Counted from the stretch's first letter, positions 27,717 to 38,908 are shown. The stretch is 64,000 bases of DNA from Pseudomonas asiatica (GCF_040214835.1 NZ_CP157874.1:1616001-1680000), one strand, 5' to 3'. The notes: a model not told the origin generated them from the sequence alone. Numbers and translations: made by a program.

Positions 27717-27731
27717 GAATTTGAGTTATTC
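27717..27731. promoter_or_regulatory. Dyad in the LysR-leuC intergenic region
   Basis: GAAT-N7-ATTC (T-N11-A type symmetry) within an AT-rich patch, centred between the divergent LysR and leuC starts; a candidate LTTR operator. A short GCCAA/TTGGC hairpin lies further down at 27761-27777. Confidence 0.4.
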
Positions 27732-27806
27732 AATTTAACCCCCTAGCATCGACCGCACAAGCCAAGGGGTCTTTGGCATAGAAAGACGCTGATGAGGAAC
27801 AGTCTG

Positions 27807-29240
27807 ATGGCTGGCAAAACGCTCTACGACAAACTCTGGGAAGCCCATGAGGTCAAGCGCCGTGATGACGGCTCGTCCTTGATCTACATCGACCGTCACA
27901 TCATCCACGAAGTGACGTCGCCCCAGGCCTTCGAAGGCCTGCGCCTGGCCAACCGCAAACCCTGGCGCATCGACACCAACATCGCCACGCCGGACCACAA
28001 CGTGCCGACCACGCCAGAGCGCAAGGGCGGTATCGAGGCCATCGTCGACCAGGTGTCGCGCCTGCAGGTGCAGACCCTCGACGAGAACTGTGACGAATAC
28101 GGCATCGTCGAATTCAAGATGAATGACGAGCGTCAAGGCATCGTCCACGTCATCAGCCCGGAGCAGGGGGCCACCTTGCCTGGCATGACCGTGGTCTGCG
28201 GTGACTCGCACACCTCCACCCACGGCGCCTTCGGTGCCCTGGCCCACGGCATCGGCACCTCCGAAGTAGAGCACGTGCTCGCTACCCAGTGCCTGGTCGC
28301 CAAGAAGATGAAGAACATGCTGGTGCGCGTGGAAGGCCAGTTGCCTGCCGGCGTTACCGCCAAGGACATCGTCCTGGCCGTGATCGGCAAGATCGGTACC
28401 GCCGGTGGTAACGGCCACGCCATGGAATTTGCTGGCAGCGCCATCCGCGAATTGTCGATGGAAGGCCGCATGACCATCTGCAACATGTCCATCGAAGCCG
28501 GTGCCCGCGTAGGCCTGGTAGCGGTGGACGACACCACCGTTGCCTATGTCGAAGGCCGCCCGTACGCGCCGAAGGGCGAGCAGTGGAAGCAGGCGGTCGA
28601 AGCCTGGAAAGGCCTGGTTTCCGACGCTGACGCGGTGTTCGACACCGTGGTCGAGCTCGACGCTGCGCAAATCAAGCCGCAGGTCAGCTGGGGCACCTCG
28701 CCGGAGATGGTCCTCGCCGTCGACCAGCGCGTGCCGGACCCGGCTGCCGAGCCTGACCTGATCAAGCGTGGTTCGATCGAGCGTGCTCTCAAGTACATGG
28801 GCCTCGCCGCCAACCAGGCGATTACCGATATCAAGCTCGACCGCGTATTCATCGGTTCGTGCACCAACTCGCGCATCGAAGACCTGCGCGCCGCTGCCGA
28901 AATCGCCAAGGGCCGCAAGGTCGCTGCCAACGTCAAGCAGGCGCTGGTGGTACCGGGCTCGGGCCTGGTCAAGGCCCAGGCCGAGCGGGAAGGCCTGGAC
29001 AAGATCTTCCTCGAAGCCGGTTTCGAATGGCGTGAACCAGGCTGCTCGATGTGCCTGGCGATGAACCCGGACCGCCTGGAGAGCGGCGAGCACTGCGCGT
29101 CCACCTCCAACCGCAACTTCGAAGGCCGTCAGGGTGCCGGTGGCCGTACCCACCTGGTCAGCCCGGCCATGGCCGCCGCCGCCGCGGTGACCGGCCACTT
29201 CATCGATGTCCGCGAGTTGATCCAAGGGAGCGCAGCATGA
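27807..29240 (+). CDS. leuC: 3-isopropylmalate dehydratase large subunit
   Basis: Aconitase-fold subunit of isopropylmalate isomerase, 477 residues. The [4Fe-4S] ligands are in [12 protein letters not shown] and [41 protein letters not shown] is the diagnostic LeuC block. Start ATG at 27807 ([14 protein letters not shown]), with GAGGA 8 bases upstream, is preferred to 27792. The stop overlaps the leuD ATG (ATGA), so both subunits are coupled. The gene is divergent from the LysR regulator. Confidence 0.97.
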   Translation: MAGKTLYDKLWEAHEVKRRDDGSSLIYIDRHIIHEVTSPQAFEGLRLANRKPWRIDTNIATPDHNVPTTPERKGGIEAIVDQVSRLQVQTLDENCDEYGIVEFKMNDERQGIVHVISPEQGATLPGMTVVCGDSHTSTHGAFGALAHGIGTSEVEHVLATQCLVAKKMKNMLVRVEGQLPAGVTAKDIVLAVIGKIGTAGGNGHAMEFAGSAIRELSMEGRMTICNMSIEAGARVGLVAVDDTTVAYVEGRPYAPKGEQWKQAVEAWKGLVSDADAVFDTVVELDAAQIKPQVSWGTSPEMVLAVDQRVPDPAAEPDLIKRGSIERALKYMGLAANQAITDIKLDRVFIGSCTNSRIEDLRAAAEIAKGRKVAANVKQALVVPGSGLVKAQAEREGLDKIFLEAGFEWREPGCSMCLAMNPDRLESGEHCASTSNRNFEGRQGAGGRTHLVSPAMAAAAAVTGHFIDVRELIQGSAA

Positions 29241-29881
29241 AAGCCTTTACCCAGCACACTGGCCTCGTCGCGCCGTTGGACCGTGCCAACGTCGATACCG
29301 ACCAGATCATCCCCAAGCAGTTTTTGAAGTCGATCAAGCGCACCGGCTTCGGCCCCAACCTGTTCGACGAGTGGCGTTACCTGGATGTGGGCCAGCCTTA
29401 CCAGGACAACAGCAAGCGCCCGTTGAACAAGGAGTTCGTGCTCAACCACGAACGCTACAAAGGTGCCAGCGTGTTGCTGGCGCGGGAGAACTTCGGTTGC
29501 GGCTCCAGCCGTGAGCACGCCCCATGGGCGCTGGACGAGTACGGCTTCCGCAGCGTGATCGCGCCGAGCTTTGCCGACATCTTCTTCAACAACAGCTTCA
29601 AGAACGGCTTGCTGCCGATCATCCTCAGCGACGAGGAAGTCGACGAGCTGTTCAAGCAGGTCGAAGCCATTCCGGGCTATCAGCTGACCATCGACCTGCA
29701 GGCGCAGGCGGTGACCCGTCCGGATGGCAAGGTGCTGCACTTCGAGATCGATGCGTTCCGCAAGCACTGCCTGCTCAACGGCCTGGACGATATCGGCCTG
29801 ACCCTGCAGGACAGCGATGCGATCAAGGCCTTCGAAGGCAAGCACCGCGCCGGGCAGCCTTGGCTGTTCCGGGATGCCTGA
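29237..29881 (+). CDS. leuD: 3-isopropylmalate dehydratase small subunit
   Basis: Swivelling-domain partner of LeuC, 214 residues, giving the active 2-isopropylmalate/3-isopropylmalate isomerase. Motifs: [19 protein letters not shown] at the N-terminus and [20 protein letters not shown], typical of the LeuD 1 type. Its ATG overlaps the leuC stop by 4 bases. A REP pair follows and separates it from the methyltransferase and leuB. Confidence 0.97.
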   Translation: MKAFTQHTGLVAPLDRANVDTDQIIPKQFLKSIKRTGFGPNLFDEWRYLDVGQPYQDNSKRPLNKEFVLNHERYKGASVLLARENFGCGSSREHAPWALDEYGFRSVIAPSFADIFFNNSFKNGLLPIILSDEEVDELFKQVEAIPGYQLTIDLQAQAVTRPDGKVLHFEIDAFRKHCLLNGLDDIGLTLQDSDAIKAFEGKHRAGQPWLFRDA

Positions 29882-29898
29882 AGTTTGCAGGTGACAGT

Positions 29899-30000
29899 AC
29901 CGGCCCTTTCGCGGGCACGCCCGCTCCCACAGGGATGTCACCAACCCTGAGAGCAGCGCTGTACCTGTGGGAGCGGGCATGCCCGCGAAAGGGCCGGTAC
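29899..30000. repeat. REP pair
   Basis: Arms CCGGCCCTTTCGCGGGCACG... and complement ...GCATGCCCGCGAAAGGGCCGG (mismatches AC/AT in the loop) between leuD and the methyltransferase gene, i.e. inside the leu operon. Confidence 0.92.
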
Positions 30001-30029
30001 AGGCAGCAAGAAACCAAAAGGATCGAGAC

Positions 30030-30794
30030 ATGACCAGCACCCAGCACACCGATGTGGTCCAACGCCAGTTCGGCGAACAGGCCAGCGCCTACCTCAGCAG
30101 CGCCGTGCACGCCCAGGGCAGTGAATTCGCCCTGCTGCAGGCCGCGCTGGCGGGGCAGGGCCGTGCCCGCGTGCTGGACCTGGGCTGCGGCGCCGGTCAT
30201 GTCAGCTTCCACGTCGCCCCGCTGGCCGCCGAAGTGGTCGCCTACGACCTCTCGCAGGCCATGCTCGACGTGGTCGCCAGTGCCGCCGCCGAGCGCGGCC
30301 TGGCCAATATCACCACCGAGCGCGGTGCCGCCGAACGCCTGCCGTTCGCCGACGCCTCGTTCGACTTCGTCTTCAGCCGCTACTCGGCCCACCACTGGAG
30401 CGACCTGGGCCTGGCCCTGCGCGAAGTGCGCCGGGTGCTCAAGCCGGGTGGCGTGGCAGCCTTCATCGATGTGATGTCGCCGGGCAGTCCGCTGCTCGAC
30501 ACCTACCTGCAAACGGTCGAAGTGCTGCGCGACACCAGCCACGTGCGCGATTATTCCGCCGCCGAATGGCAACGCCAGGTCAGCGAGGCTGGCCTGCATG
30601 TACGCAGCCACACCCGCCAGCCGCTGCGCCTGGAGTTTTCCAGCTGGGTCGAGCGCATGCGCACCCCCGAGCCAATGCGCGTGGCAATTCGCCAACTGCA
30701 GCAAGCCATGGGTGAGGAAGTACGGCAGTATTACCAGATCGAGGCCGATGGCTCATTCAGCACCGATGTGCTGGTGTTGTGGGCCGAGCGTTAA
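30030..30794 (+). CDS. Class I SAM-dependent methyltransferase
   Basis: A 254-residue Rossmann methyltransferase. Motif I is VLDLGCGAGHVS, followed by acidic VVAYDLSQAML, motif post-I ERLPFADASFDFVFSRYSAHHW (UbiE/BioC-like) and RVLKPGGVAAFIDV. The fold is clear but the substrate is not. It sits between leuD and leuB in the same direction; the upstream frame can be extended into the REP (from 29967), but the ATG at 30030 (MTSTQHTDVVQRQF) is the sensible start. Relatives include ubiquinone and small-molecule methyltransferases. Confidence 0.87.
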   Translation: MTSTQHTDVVQRQFGEQASAYLSSAVHAQGSEFALLQAALAGQGRARVLDLGCGAGHVSFHVAPLAAEVVAYDLSQAMLDVVASAAAERGLANITTERGAAERLPFADASFDFVFSRYSAHHWSDLGLALREVRRVLKPGGVAAFIDVMSPGSPLLDTYLQTVEVLRDTSHVRDYSAAEWQRQVSEAGLHVRSHTRQPLRLEFSSWVERMRTPEPMRVAIRQLQQAMGEEVRQYYQIEADGSFSTDVLVLWAER

Positions 30795-30848
30795 GAACTT
30801 TTCGGTGGGGCCCGCTTGGCCGCACCGCGTGATTGGATAGAGGAAAGC

Positions 30849-31931
<1,083 letters not shown>

Positions 31932-31994
31932 TCTCTCTGGCCCGCCACCCAAAATTCCCGGTGGCGGCCCACTTTTAGCAAAGGTGTAGTTGCG

Positions 31995-33107
31995 ATGAAA
32001 CGTGTAGGTCTGATCGGTTGGCGCGGTATGGTCGGTTCCGTGCTCATGCAGCGGATGCTGGAGGAGCAGGATTTCGACCTCATCGAGCCGGTGTTCTTCA
32101 CCACCTCCAATGTTGGCGGCCAGGGCCCGAACGTGGGCAAGGATACAGCTCCGCTCAAGGACGCTTATTCGATTGAAGAACTCAAGACCCTCGACGTGAT
32201 CCTGACCTGCCAGGGCGGCGACTACACCAACGAGGTCTTCCCCAAGCTGCGTGAAGCCGGCTGGCAGGGGTACTGGATCGACGCCGCCTCGTCCCTGCGC
32301 ATGCAGGATGACGCGGTGATCATCCTCGACCCGGTCAACCGCAAGGTCATCGACCAGCAGCTGGACGCGGGTACCAAGAACTACATCGGCGGCAACTGCA
32401 CCGTCAGCCTGATGCTGATGGGCCTGGGTGGCCTGTTCGAAGCCGGCCTGGTCGAGTGGATGAGCGCCATGACCTACCAGGCGGCCTCGGGTGCCGGCGC
32501 GCAGAACATGCGCGAGCTGATCAAGCAGATGGGTGCTACCCATGCTGCCGTTGCCGATGACCTGGCCAACCCGGCCAGCGCCATCCTCGACATCGACCGC
32601 AAGGTTGCCGAGACCATGCGCAGCGAAGCCTTCCCGACCGAGAACTTCGGCGTGCCGCTGGCTGGCAGCCTGATCCCGTGGATCGACAAGGAACTGCCGA
32701 ACGGCCAGAGCCGTGAAGAGTGGAAGGCCCAGGCCGAGACCAACAAGATCCTCGGCCGCTTCAAGAGCCCGATCCCGGTCGACGGCATCTGCGTGCGCAT
32801 CGGCGCCATGCGTTGCCACAGCCAGGCGCTGACCATCAAGCTGAACAAGGACGTGCCGCTGGCCGACATCGAAGGCATGATCAGCCAGCACAACCCTTGG
32901 GTGAAGCTGGTGCCTAACCAGCGTGAAATCAGCATGCAGGAACTGAGCCCGACCAAGGTTACCGGCACCCTGAACATCCCGGTTGGCCGCCTGCGCAAGC
33001 TGAACATGGGCTCCCAGTACCTGGGTGCGTTCACCGTAGGTGACCAGCTGTTGTGGGGCGCGGCCGAGCCGCTGCGTCGCATGCTGCGGATTCTGCTTGA
33101 GCGTTGA
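31995..33107 (+). CDS. asd: Aspartate-semialdehyde dehydrogenase
   Basis: NADPH-dependent step to threonine, methionine, lysine and DAP, 370 residues. [18 protein letters not shown] is the Rossmann start of the gammaproteobacterial type, catalytic cysteine in [15 protein letters not shown], and [23 protein letters not shown] is also characteristic. It is expected to be essential through diaminopimelate. A strong terminator follows at 33125, then the second repeat cassette, then the asd-like usg gene. Confidence 0.97.
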   Translation: MKRVGLIGWRGMVGSVLMQRMLEEQDFDLIEPVFFTTSNVGGQGPNVGKDTAPLKDAYSIEELKTLDVILTCQGGDYTNEVFPKLREAGWQGYWIDAASSLRMQDDAVIILDPVNRKVIDQQLDAGTKNYIGGNCTVSLMLMGLGGLFEAGLVEWMSAMTYQAASGAGAQNMRELIKQMGATHAAVADDLANPASAILDIDRKVAETMRSEAFPTENFGVPLAGSLIPWIDKELPNGQSREEWKAQAETNKILGRFKSPIPVDGICVRIGAMRCHSQALTIKLNKDVPLADIEGMISQHNPWVKLVPNQREISMQELSPTKVTGTLNIPVGRLRKLNMGSQYLGAFTVGDQLLWGAAEPLRRMLRILLER

Positions 33108-33124
33108 TCGTTCCGGTCTGACCG

Positions 33125-33157
33125 AAAACCCGCGCTGGTGACAGCGCGGGTTTTTTT
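33125..33157 (+). terminator. Terminator of asd
   Basis: AAAACCCGCGCT, 6-base loop and AGCGCGGGTTTTTTT, a strong Rho-independent terminator. Confidence 0.93.
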
Positions 33158-33189
33158 ATTTCCGATCCATCCCGGCCGGCCCGGCTCTT

Positions 33190-33887
33190 CTCTGCTTTTG
33201 CTTTTGCTTTTGCTTCTAGGCGCGCGATAGTTCAGGCGCCGCCGATTGCGACTTCAGGAGGCCGAGCGAAGGGACTGCGGAGGGAGGTGACGGGCATGGA
33301 TGCCCGTCAAGCGCTGAGGCCCCATGGATGGGGCCTGCAGCGCGTACTCCCGGGAGCAGGCCCGTAGCGAGGGGACCCCGGAGCGAAGCGTAGGGGCCGG
33401 ATGATGGGAGCCGACGGTTTTTGGTTCCTTTTTGCCACGACAAAAAGGGACCCGCCGTAAGGGCGGAAAGGTGACTTGGCGCCACCATCGCGAATGAATG
33501 CCTACTCGATGGGAATGCCCGCATCCAAAAAGCAAAAAGCCAAAAAGCCAAAAAGCCAAAAAGCTTAAGCGACGGTTTTGATATGGCGAACAGTCCGTTT
33601 GCGATGGCGACGCTGACTCACCTTTTCGCCCTTACGGCGAGTCACTTTTTGCCAAACGCGGCAAAAAGTAACCAAAAAACGCTGCGCTCCCATCATCCGG
33701 CCCCTGCGCTGCGCTCCGGGGTTCCCTCGCGCCGGTCTTGCTCCCGGGAGTACGCGCTGCAGGCCCCATCCATGGGGCCTCAGCGCTTGACGGGCATCCA
33801 TGCCCGTCACCTCCCTCCGCAAGACCTCTGCTCGGCCTCCTGAAGTCGCGAAGATCAAGATCAAGAGCAAGAGCAAGAGCAAGAGCA
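33190..33887. repeat. Large palindromic repeat cassette, copy 2
   Basis: Near-copy of the element at 4076-4842 in the same orientation, between the asd terminator and the usg-like gene. Left arm about 33246-33480 and right arm about 33615-33849 are imperfect inverted repeats. The central tandem repeat is shorter (33525-33564: five CAAAAAG units, three preceded by an extra C). Edges are CTTTTG repeats on the left and GATCAAGAGCAAGAG repeats on the right. It fills most of the 871-base gap between asd and usg; the gap otherwise holds only the asd terminator and the usg leader. Confidence 0.88.
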
Positions 33888-33978
33888 GCGCAGCTCTAGG
33901 TTTGGGCCAGCACAGACAAAACTCTACAATCCGAGTAAAGTGCCGCCCCCCGCCGTTTTCAGCAAAAGGATCCCTTCC

Positions 33979-34983
33979 ATGACAAACCCTTTGGACATCG
34001 CCGTCGTCGGCGCCACCGGCAGCGTCGGTGAAGCCCTGGTGCAGATCCTCGAAGAGCTGGATTTCCCGGTCGCCACCCTGCACCTGCTGGCCAGCATGGA
34101 ATCGGCGGGCAGCAGCGTGATGTTCGCCGGCAAGAAGCTGAAGGTGCGTGAAGTGGACAGCTTCGACTTCGCCCAGGTCAAGCTGGCCTTCTTCGCCGCA
34201 GGCGCCGCCGTCAGCCGCAGCTTTGCCAGCAAGGCGCTGCAGGCAGGCTGCACGGTCATCGACCTGTCCGCTGGCCTGGACGACGCCCTGGCCCTGGTGC
34301 CAGAAGCCAACGCCGAACGCCTGGCCGGCCTGGCATTGCCCGCCCGCATCGTCAGCCCGTGCTCGGCCGCGGTTGCCCTGGCCGTTGCACTGGCACCGCT
34401 CAAAGGCCTGCTGGATATCGAGCGGGTGCAGGTAATGGCCGCGCTGGCGGTGTCCGCACAAGGCCGTGAAGCGGTCAACGAACTCGCCCGGCAAACCGCC
34501 GAGCTGCTCAATGCCCGCCCCCTGGAGCCACGCTTCTTCGATCGCCAGGTGGCGTTCAACGTGCTGGCCCAGGTCGGAGCCGCTGATGAGCAAGGTCACA
34601 CGGCCCTGGAGCGCCGCCTGGTCAGCGAGCTGCGCGTGCTGCTGGGCCTGCCGGAACTGAAGATTTCCGTGAGCTGCGTTCAAGTCCCGGTGTTTTTCGG
34701 CGATAGCTTCAGTGTGGCGGTGCAGAGCCGTCGCCCGGTAGACCTGGACGCGGTCAATCAGGCCCTCGAGGCGGCCGACAGCGTCGAACTGGTGGAGCGC
34801 GATGATTATCCGACCCCGGTAGGCGACGCAGTGGGCCAGGACGTGGTCTATGTTGGTCGTGTACGGCACGGTGTTGATGAAGACCAGCAACTCAACCTCT
34901 GGCTGACCACCGACAACGTGCGCAAAGGCGCCGCGCTCAATGCCGTGCAAGTGGCGCAATTGTTGATTAAACACATGCCGTAA
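33979..34983 (+). CDS. usg: USG-1-like aspartate-semialdehyde dehydrogenase homologue
   Basis: A 334-residue paralogue of Asd with a Rossmann start (LDIAVVGATGSVGEALVQIL) and the dimerisation half. In place of the catalytic GNCT of true Asd it has IVSPCSAAVALAVAL. It keeps a cysteine but not the surrounding signature, so dehydrogenase activity is doubtful. E. coli Usg and the PA3116 family lie in the same asd-usg-fimV-truA order, as here. I chose the ATG at 33979 (MTNPLDIAVVG) over 33940. Function of this family is unresolved. Confidence 0.85.
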   Translation: MTNPLDIAVVGATGSVGEALVQILEELDFPVATLHLLASMESAGSSVMFAGKKLKVREVDSFDFAQVKLAFFAAGAAVSRSFASKALQAGCTVIDLSAGLDDALALVPEANAERLAGLALPARIVSPCSAAVALAVALAPLKGLLDIERVQVMAALAVSAQGREAVNELARQTAELLNARPLEPRFFDRQVAFNVLAQVGAADEQGHTALERRLVSELRVLLGLPELKISVSCVQVPVFFGDSFSVAVQSRRPVDLDAVNQALEAADSVELVERDDYPTPVGDAVGQDVVYVGRVRHGVDEDQQLNLWLTTDNVRKGAALNAVQVAQLLIKHMP

Positions 34984-35054
34984 AAGATACTGGCGAGCAC
35001 TATTGTCCTGCTCCGCATGCAGGTTTCAGGACGCTTTATACAAGGGAAGAGGTC

Positions 35055-37778
35055 ATGCTTCGAATTCGCAAACTGGTTCTGGCCATGGCTGCAGCATCGG
35101 CGCTGTCGTCGGGCATGGCGAATGCCCTGGGCCTGGGGGAGCTGACCCTCAAGTCGGCACAGAACCAGCCCCTGGACGCCGAGATCGAGCTGCTCGACGT
35201 GCGCGACCTCACCGCCGCCGAAGTGGCGCCGAGCCTGGCGCCGCCGGAAGAGTTCAGCAAGGCCGGGGTGGCGCTGCCGACGTACCTCGAAGACCTCACC
35301 TTCACGCCGGTGATCAACCCCAACGGCAAGAGCGTGCTGCGGGTTACCTCCAGCCAGCCGCTGCCTGAACCGGTGGTAAAGTTCCTGGTCCAGGTGATGT
35401 GGCCGCAAGGCCGCCTGCTGCGTGACTATAGCGTGCTGCTCGACCAGGCCAAGGCCCAGGGCGAAAAGCCGGCTGCAGGCAATGTCGCGCCAGCGGTGAC
35501 CGCTGCCGGCAGCTATACCACCCAACGCCGCGACACCTTGTGGCAGATTGCCGCGCGCAACACCCAGGGTGGTTCGATCCAGCAGACCATGATCGCGATC
35601 CAGGCGCTGAACCCGGACGCCTTCATCGGCAACAACATCAACCAGCTGAAGGTTGGCCAGGTGCTGCGCCTGCCCGACCAGCAGCAGATCCAGAATATCG
35701 CGCAGGGCGAGGCGACCGCTGAGGTGGCCGAGCAGTATGCCGCCTGGCGTGAAGGCCGTCGCCTGGGCCCGCGTGCCCGCCAGCTGGACGCCACCCGTCG
35801 CGGTGCCGCCGAGGCAGCGCCAGCGCGTATCGCCCAGGGCGACAACCTGCGCCTGGTCAGCCCGGGCAACCAGGCCGGTGCCGACCAGGCCAAGGCCCTC
35901 AACGACAAGTTGGCGGTGGCCCAGGAAAGCCTGGACACCAGCCGTCGCGACAACGAAGAACTCAAGAGCCGCATGGCCGACCTGCAGAGCCAGCTGGACA
36001 AGCTGCAGCGTCTGATCGAGCTGAAGAACAACCAGCTGGCCCGCCTTGAAGCCCAGGGTGCGGCGGCGCCGGCCCAGCCGGTCGCCAAGCCTGCACCTGC
36101 CGCCGTCGATACCGCACCCAAACCGGCGCCCGCCGCCGAGGCCGCACCTGCCGGCCAGCCTGGCAGCCTGGTTGACGAAATCATGGGCAACCCGCTGCTG
36201 CTTGGGCTGATTGCCGGTAGTGCCTTCCTCGTACTGCTGCTTCTGCTGTTGCTGCTGGCGCGCAAGCGCAAGGCCCAGCAGGAGGCTGAAAAGCACCTGC
36301 GCATGGCGCGGGCGCTGGAAGAAGAGCAGGGCGCAGGCTTCGACAGCGATAGCGCAAGCTTCGATGGCGTCGAGGTCTCGGCCCCGAGCGTGACCCTGTC
36401 GCCGGCCGTGGTCGCCGCTTCGGCTGCCGCCGCCACCGCCGCGGAAAAAACATCGGCACCCGCAGTGGAAGCGCAACCTGAACCGCAAGCCGACCCCCAC
36501 GCAGCGCTGCTGGCGGAGGTCGAGCAATGCGTGGCCGAAGGCCGCCTGAACCGCGCTGCCGACCTGCTGGAGCCTGCCGTGGCCGCCGCGCCGCAGCGTG
36601 ACGACCTGCGCCTGAAACTGATGGATGTGTACGCCCGCCAGGGTGACCAGAGCGCGTTCGTCGAGCAGGAGCGCAAGCTGCCGGCCAGCGAGCCGAACAG
36701 TGCAGCTGTTGCCGGGCTGAAAGAGCGTTACCCGGCCATGCTCGGCCTGGCCGCTGCCGGCCTGGGCGCGGCGGCCCTGGCTGCCGAGATGGACGAGCAG
36801 TACGTGCAGGAGCTGCTGCAGGATCAGCCTGAAACGCCAGTGGTTGCCGACGTGGCACCCGAGGAAGAGTCGGCGTTCGAGCCAGAGGTGGCGTTTGAAC
36901 CAGAGGCCGTTGCCCAAGTGGAGCCTGAGGCAGTGCTCGAGCCCGAAGTTGATCTGGATGCTGAGCTGGATGCCTTCGATGAAGTGCCGACCCTCGATGC
37001 GCCGGGCCTGGACGAGCAGGACCTGGACAGTGCCTTCGACCTGAGCCTGGGTGACGACCTGCCTGAGCAAGACCCGCTGGCGGCGCCGCTGCTGGACGAA
37101 TCGGTGGCCCAGCAACCTGTCGTCGACGAGCCGGTACTGGATGAACCGATGCTGGAAACGGCTCAGCCGGAAGACGAGCCGTTTGCCGTGGACGCCGAGC
37201 TGCAGGCCGACGCCGACGCCGAGTTCGAGGCCATGCTGGCTCAGGCCGAGACACAGCCCGCTGTGGACCTGTCCGACTTCGACCTCGACGTCAGCGAACC
37301 GGTTGTCCCGGCCGCCACGGCTGCGGACGACGAAACCCCGGTGGATGTCGCCGCCGAGCTGGCTGCCTTCGACAGCGAGCCAGCGTTCGACCCGCTTTCC
37401 GAGTTCGACCTGCCGTCCGACTTCGATCTTTCGCTGTCGCTGGAAGACGATTCGCCGGCAGCCAAGAGCTTTGCCTCGGAGCTGAACGACGTCAACGCCG
37501 AACTGGACAAGCTGTCGCAGAGCCTCGAATCGCCGTCGCTGGAGCCGCACTTCACCAGCGAGGACGCGGCTGCCCAGCCAGAGCTCGAGCCACTGGACGA
37601 CCTGGACTTCGACTTCTTCTCCGGTAGCGACGAAGTGGCCACCAAGCTTGACCTGGCCCGCGCCTATATCGACATGGGCGACAACCAGGGCGCGCGCGAC
37701 ATCCTCGATGAAGTGGTCAAGGATGGCGACGACAGCCAGCGTCAGGAAGCCGAGGACATGCTCTCCCGACTGGTCTGA
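35055..37778 (+). CDS. fimV: FimV/HubP-type polar landmark protein
   Basis: Peptidoglycan-binding inner-membrane protein of 907 residues that organises poles, twitching and type IV pili in P. aeruginosa. Features in order: signal peptide (1-25), FimV N-terminal domain, LysM (QRRDTLWQIAARNTQGG to QLKVGQVLRLPD, about 157-207), coiled coil around 290-335, transmembrane helix about 383-403 (GLIAGSAFLVLLLLLLLLARKRK), a long acidic D/E-rich cytoplasmic tail (about 590-850), and the C-terminal FimV motif DLARAYIDMGDNQGARDILDEV. Start has AAGAGG upstream. A REP pair follows. Confidence 0.94.
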   Translation: MLRIRKLVLAMAAASALSSGMANALGLGELTLKSAQNQPLDAEIELLDVRDLTAAEVAPSLAPPEEFSKAGVALPTYLEDLTFTPVINPNGKSVLRVTSSQPLPEPVVKFLVQVMWPQGRLLRDYSVLLDQAKAQGEKPAAGNVAPAVTAAGSYTTQRRDTLWQIAARNTQGGSIQQTMIAIQALNPDAFIGNNINQLKVGQVLRLPDQQQIQNIAQGEATAEVAEQYAAWREGRRLGPRARQLDATRRGAAEAAPARIAQGDNLRLVSPGNQAGADQAKALNDKLAVAQESLDTSRRDNEELKSRMADLQSQLDKLQRLIELKNNQLARLEAQGAAAPAQPVAKPAPAAVDTAPKPAPAAEAAPAGQPGSLVDEIMGNPLLLGLIAGSAFLVLLLLLLLLARKRKAQQEAEKHLRMARALEEEQGAGFDSDSASFDGVEVSAPSVTLSPAVVAASAAAATAAEKTSAPAVEAQPEPQADPHAALLAEVEQCVAEGRLNRAADLLEPAVAAAPQRDDLRLKLMDVYARQGDQSAFVEQERKLPASEPNSAAVAGLKERYPAMLGLAAAGLGAAALAAEMDEQYVQELLQDQPETPVVADVAPEEESAFEPEVAFEPEAVAQVEPEAVLEPEVDLDAELDAFDEVPTLDAPGLDEQDLDSAFDLSLGDDLPEQDPLAAPLLDESVAQQPVVDEPVLDEPMLETAQPEDEPFAVDAELQADADAEFEAMLAQAETQPAVDLSDFDLDVSEPVVPAATAADDETPVDVAAELAAFDSEPAFDPLSEFDLPSDFDLSLSLEDDSPAAKSFASELNDVNAELDKLSQSLESPSLEPHFTSEDAAAQPELEPLDDLDFDFFSGSDEVATKLDLARAYIDMGDNQGARDILDEVVKDGDDSQRQEAEDMLSRLV

Positions 37779-37789
37779 TGTAAGCAGGG

Positions 37790-37899
37790 CCGGCCTCTTC
37801 GCGGGTAAACCCGCTCCCACAGGTTCATCACAGGTCCGAATTCTGTGCGGGCCCTGTGGGAGCGGGTTTATCGAGGCGTCGAACCGCCGCGAAGAGGCC
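37790..37899. repeat. REP pair with an interrupted right arm
   Basis: The left arm is canonical (CCGGCCTCTTCGCGGGTAAACC). The right arm reads TGTGGGAGCGGGTTTA, then a ~16-base foreign stretch (TCGAGGCGTCGAACCG), then CCGCGAAGAGGCC, so the palindrome is split exactly at its tip. Confidence 0.85.
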
Positions 37900-37986
37900 C
37901 TGAAAGGCAGTGCATATTCAACGGCAGCCCTACACGGCTGCCGTTGTCGTTATAATCCCCGCCATTCCGTACACCCCACAGGTTTC

Positions 37987-38847
37987 ATGCTCTTGGACAT
38001 CATCGACACCGCCGCCGCCGAGTCCGCGGCCGAAGGCTACTCCCGCATCGCCCTGGGCGTGGAATACAAAGGCGCGCGCTATCGTGGCTGGCAGCGCCAG
38101 GCCAGTGGCGTGCCCAGTGTCCAGCAGGCCCTGGAGCAGGCCCTGTCCAAGGTGGCCAACGAGCCGATCTCGGTGATCTGCGCCGGGCGTACCGACGCCG
38201 GCGTGCATGGCTGCGGGCAGATCGTGCACTTCGACACCCGCGCCGTGCGCGACGAACGCGCCTGGACCATGGGCACCAACTTCAACCTGCCCCATGACAT
38301 CAGCGTGGTCTGGTCGCGGCCGATGCCGGCCGACTTTCATGCCCGCTTCAAGGCCTGCGCCCGGCGTTACCGCTACGTCATCTACAACGACCCGATCCGC
38401 CCGGCGCACCTGGCCGAGGAAGTCACCTGGAACCACCGCCCGCTGGATGTCGAGCGCATGGCCGAAGCCGCGCAGTACCTTCTCGGTACCCATGACTTCA
38501 GTGCCTTCCGCGCCAGCCAGTGCCAGGCCAAGTCGCCGATCAAGCACATCTACCACCTGCGCGTCACCCGCCATGGCCAGATGATCGTGCTGGATGTGCG
38601 TGCCACGGCCTTCCTGCACCACATGGTGCGTAACATTGCCGGTGTACTGATGACCATTGGTGCCGGAGAGCGCCCGGTCACCTGGGCGCGTGAGGTGCTG
38701 GAGGGGCGCAACCGCCGCGAAGGCGGGGTAACGGCGCACCCGTACGGGCTCTACCTGGTGCAGGTGGAGTACCCCGAGGAATACGCGCTGCCCAAGCGTT
38801 ACATCGGCCCACACTTTTTGACCGGCTACGAGGCATTGGCAGACTGA
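37987..38847 (+). CDS. truA: tRNA pseudouridine(38-40) synthase
   Basis: Makes pseudouridine at positions 38-40 of the tRNA anticodon arm, 286 residues. Catalytic aspartate in CAGRTDAGVHG near residue 70, with GVEYKGARYRGWQRQ and FLHHMVRNIAGVLMTIG also diagnostic. I chose the ATG at 37987 (MLLDIIDTAAAE); the longer open frame starts inside fimV. A TATAAT at 37961-37966 after a GGCAGCC/GGCTGCC hairpin may serve as its -10. It is followed by trpF. Confidence 0.96.
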   Translation: MLLDIIDTAAAESAAEGYSRIALGVEYKGARYRGWQRQASGVPSVQQALEQALSKVANEPISVICAGRTDAGVHGCGQIVHFDTRAVRDERAWTMGTNFNLPHDISVVWSRPMPADFHARFKACARRYRYVIYNDPIRPAHLAEEVTWNHRPLDVERMAEAAQYLLGTHDFSAFRASQCQAKSPIKHIYHLRVTRHGQMIVLDVRATAFLHHMVRNIAGVLMTIGAGERPVTWAREVLEGRNRREGGVTAHPYGLYLVQVEYPEEYALPKRYIGPHFLTGYEALAD

Positions 38848-38908
38848 CGGGCGAAAAGTCATTTGCTAACATCCGGCCTTTCACCGTAACAAGCAGGGTT
38901 CGCTGTCC

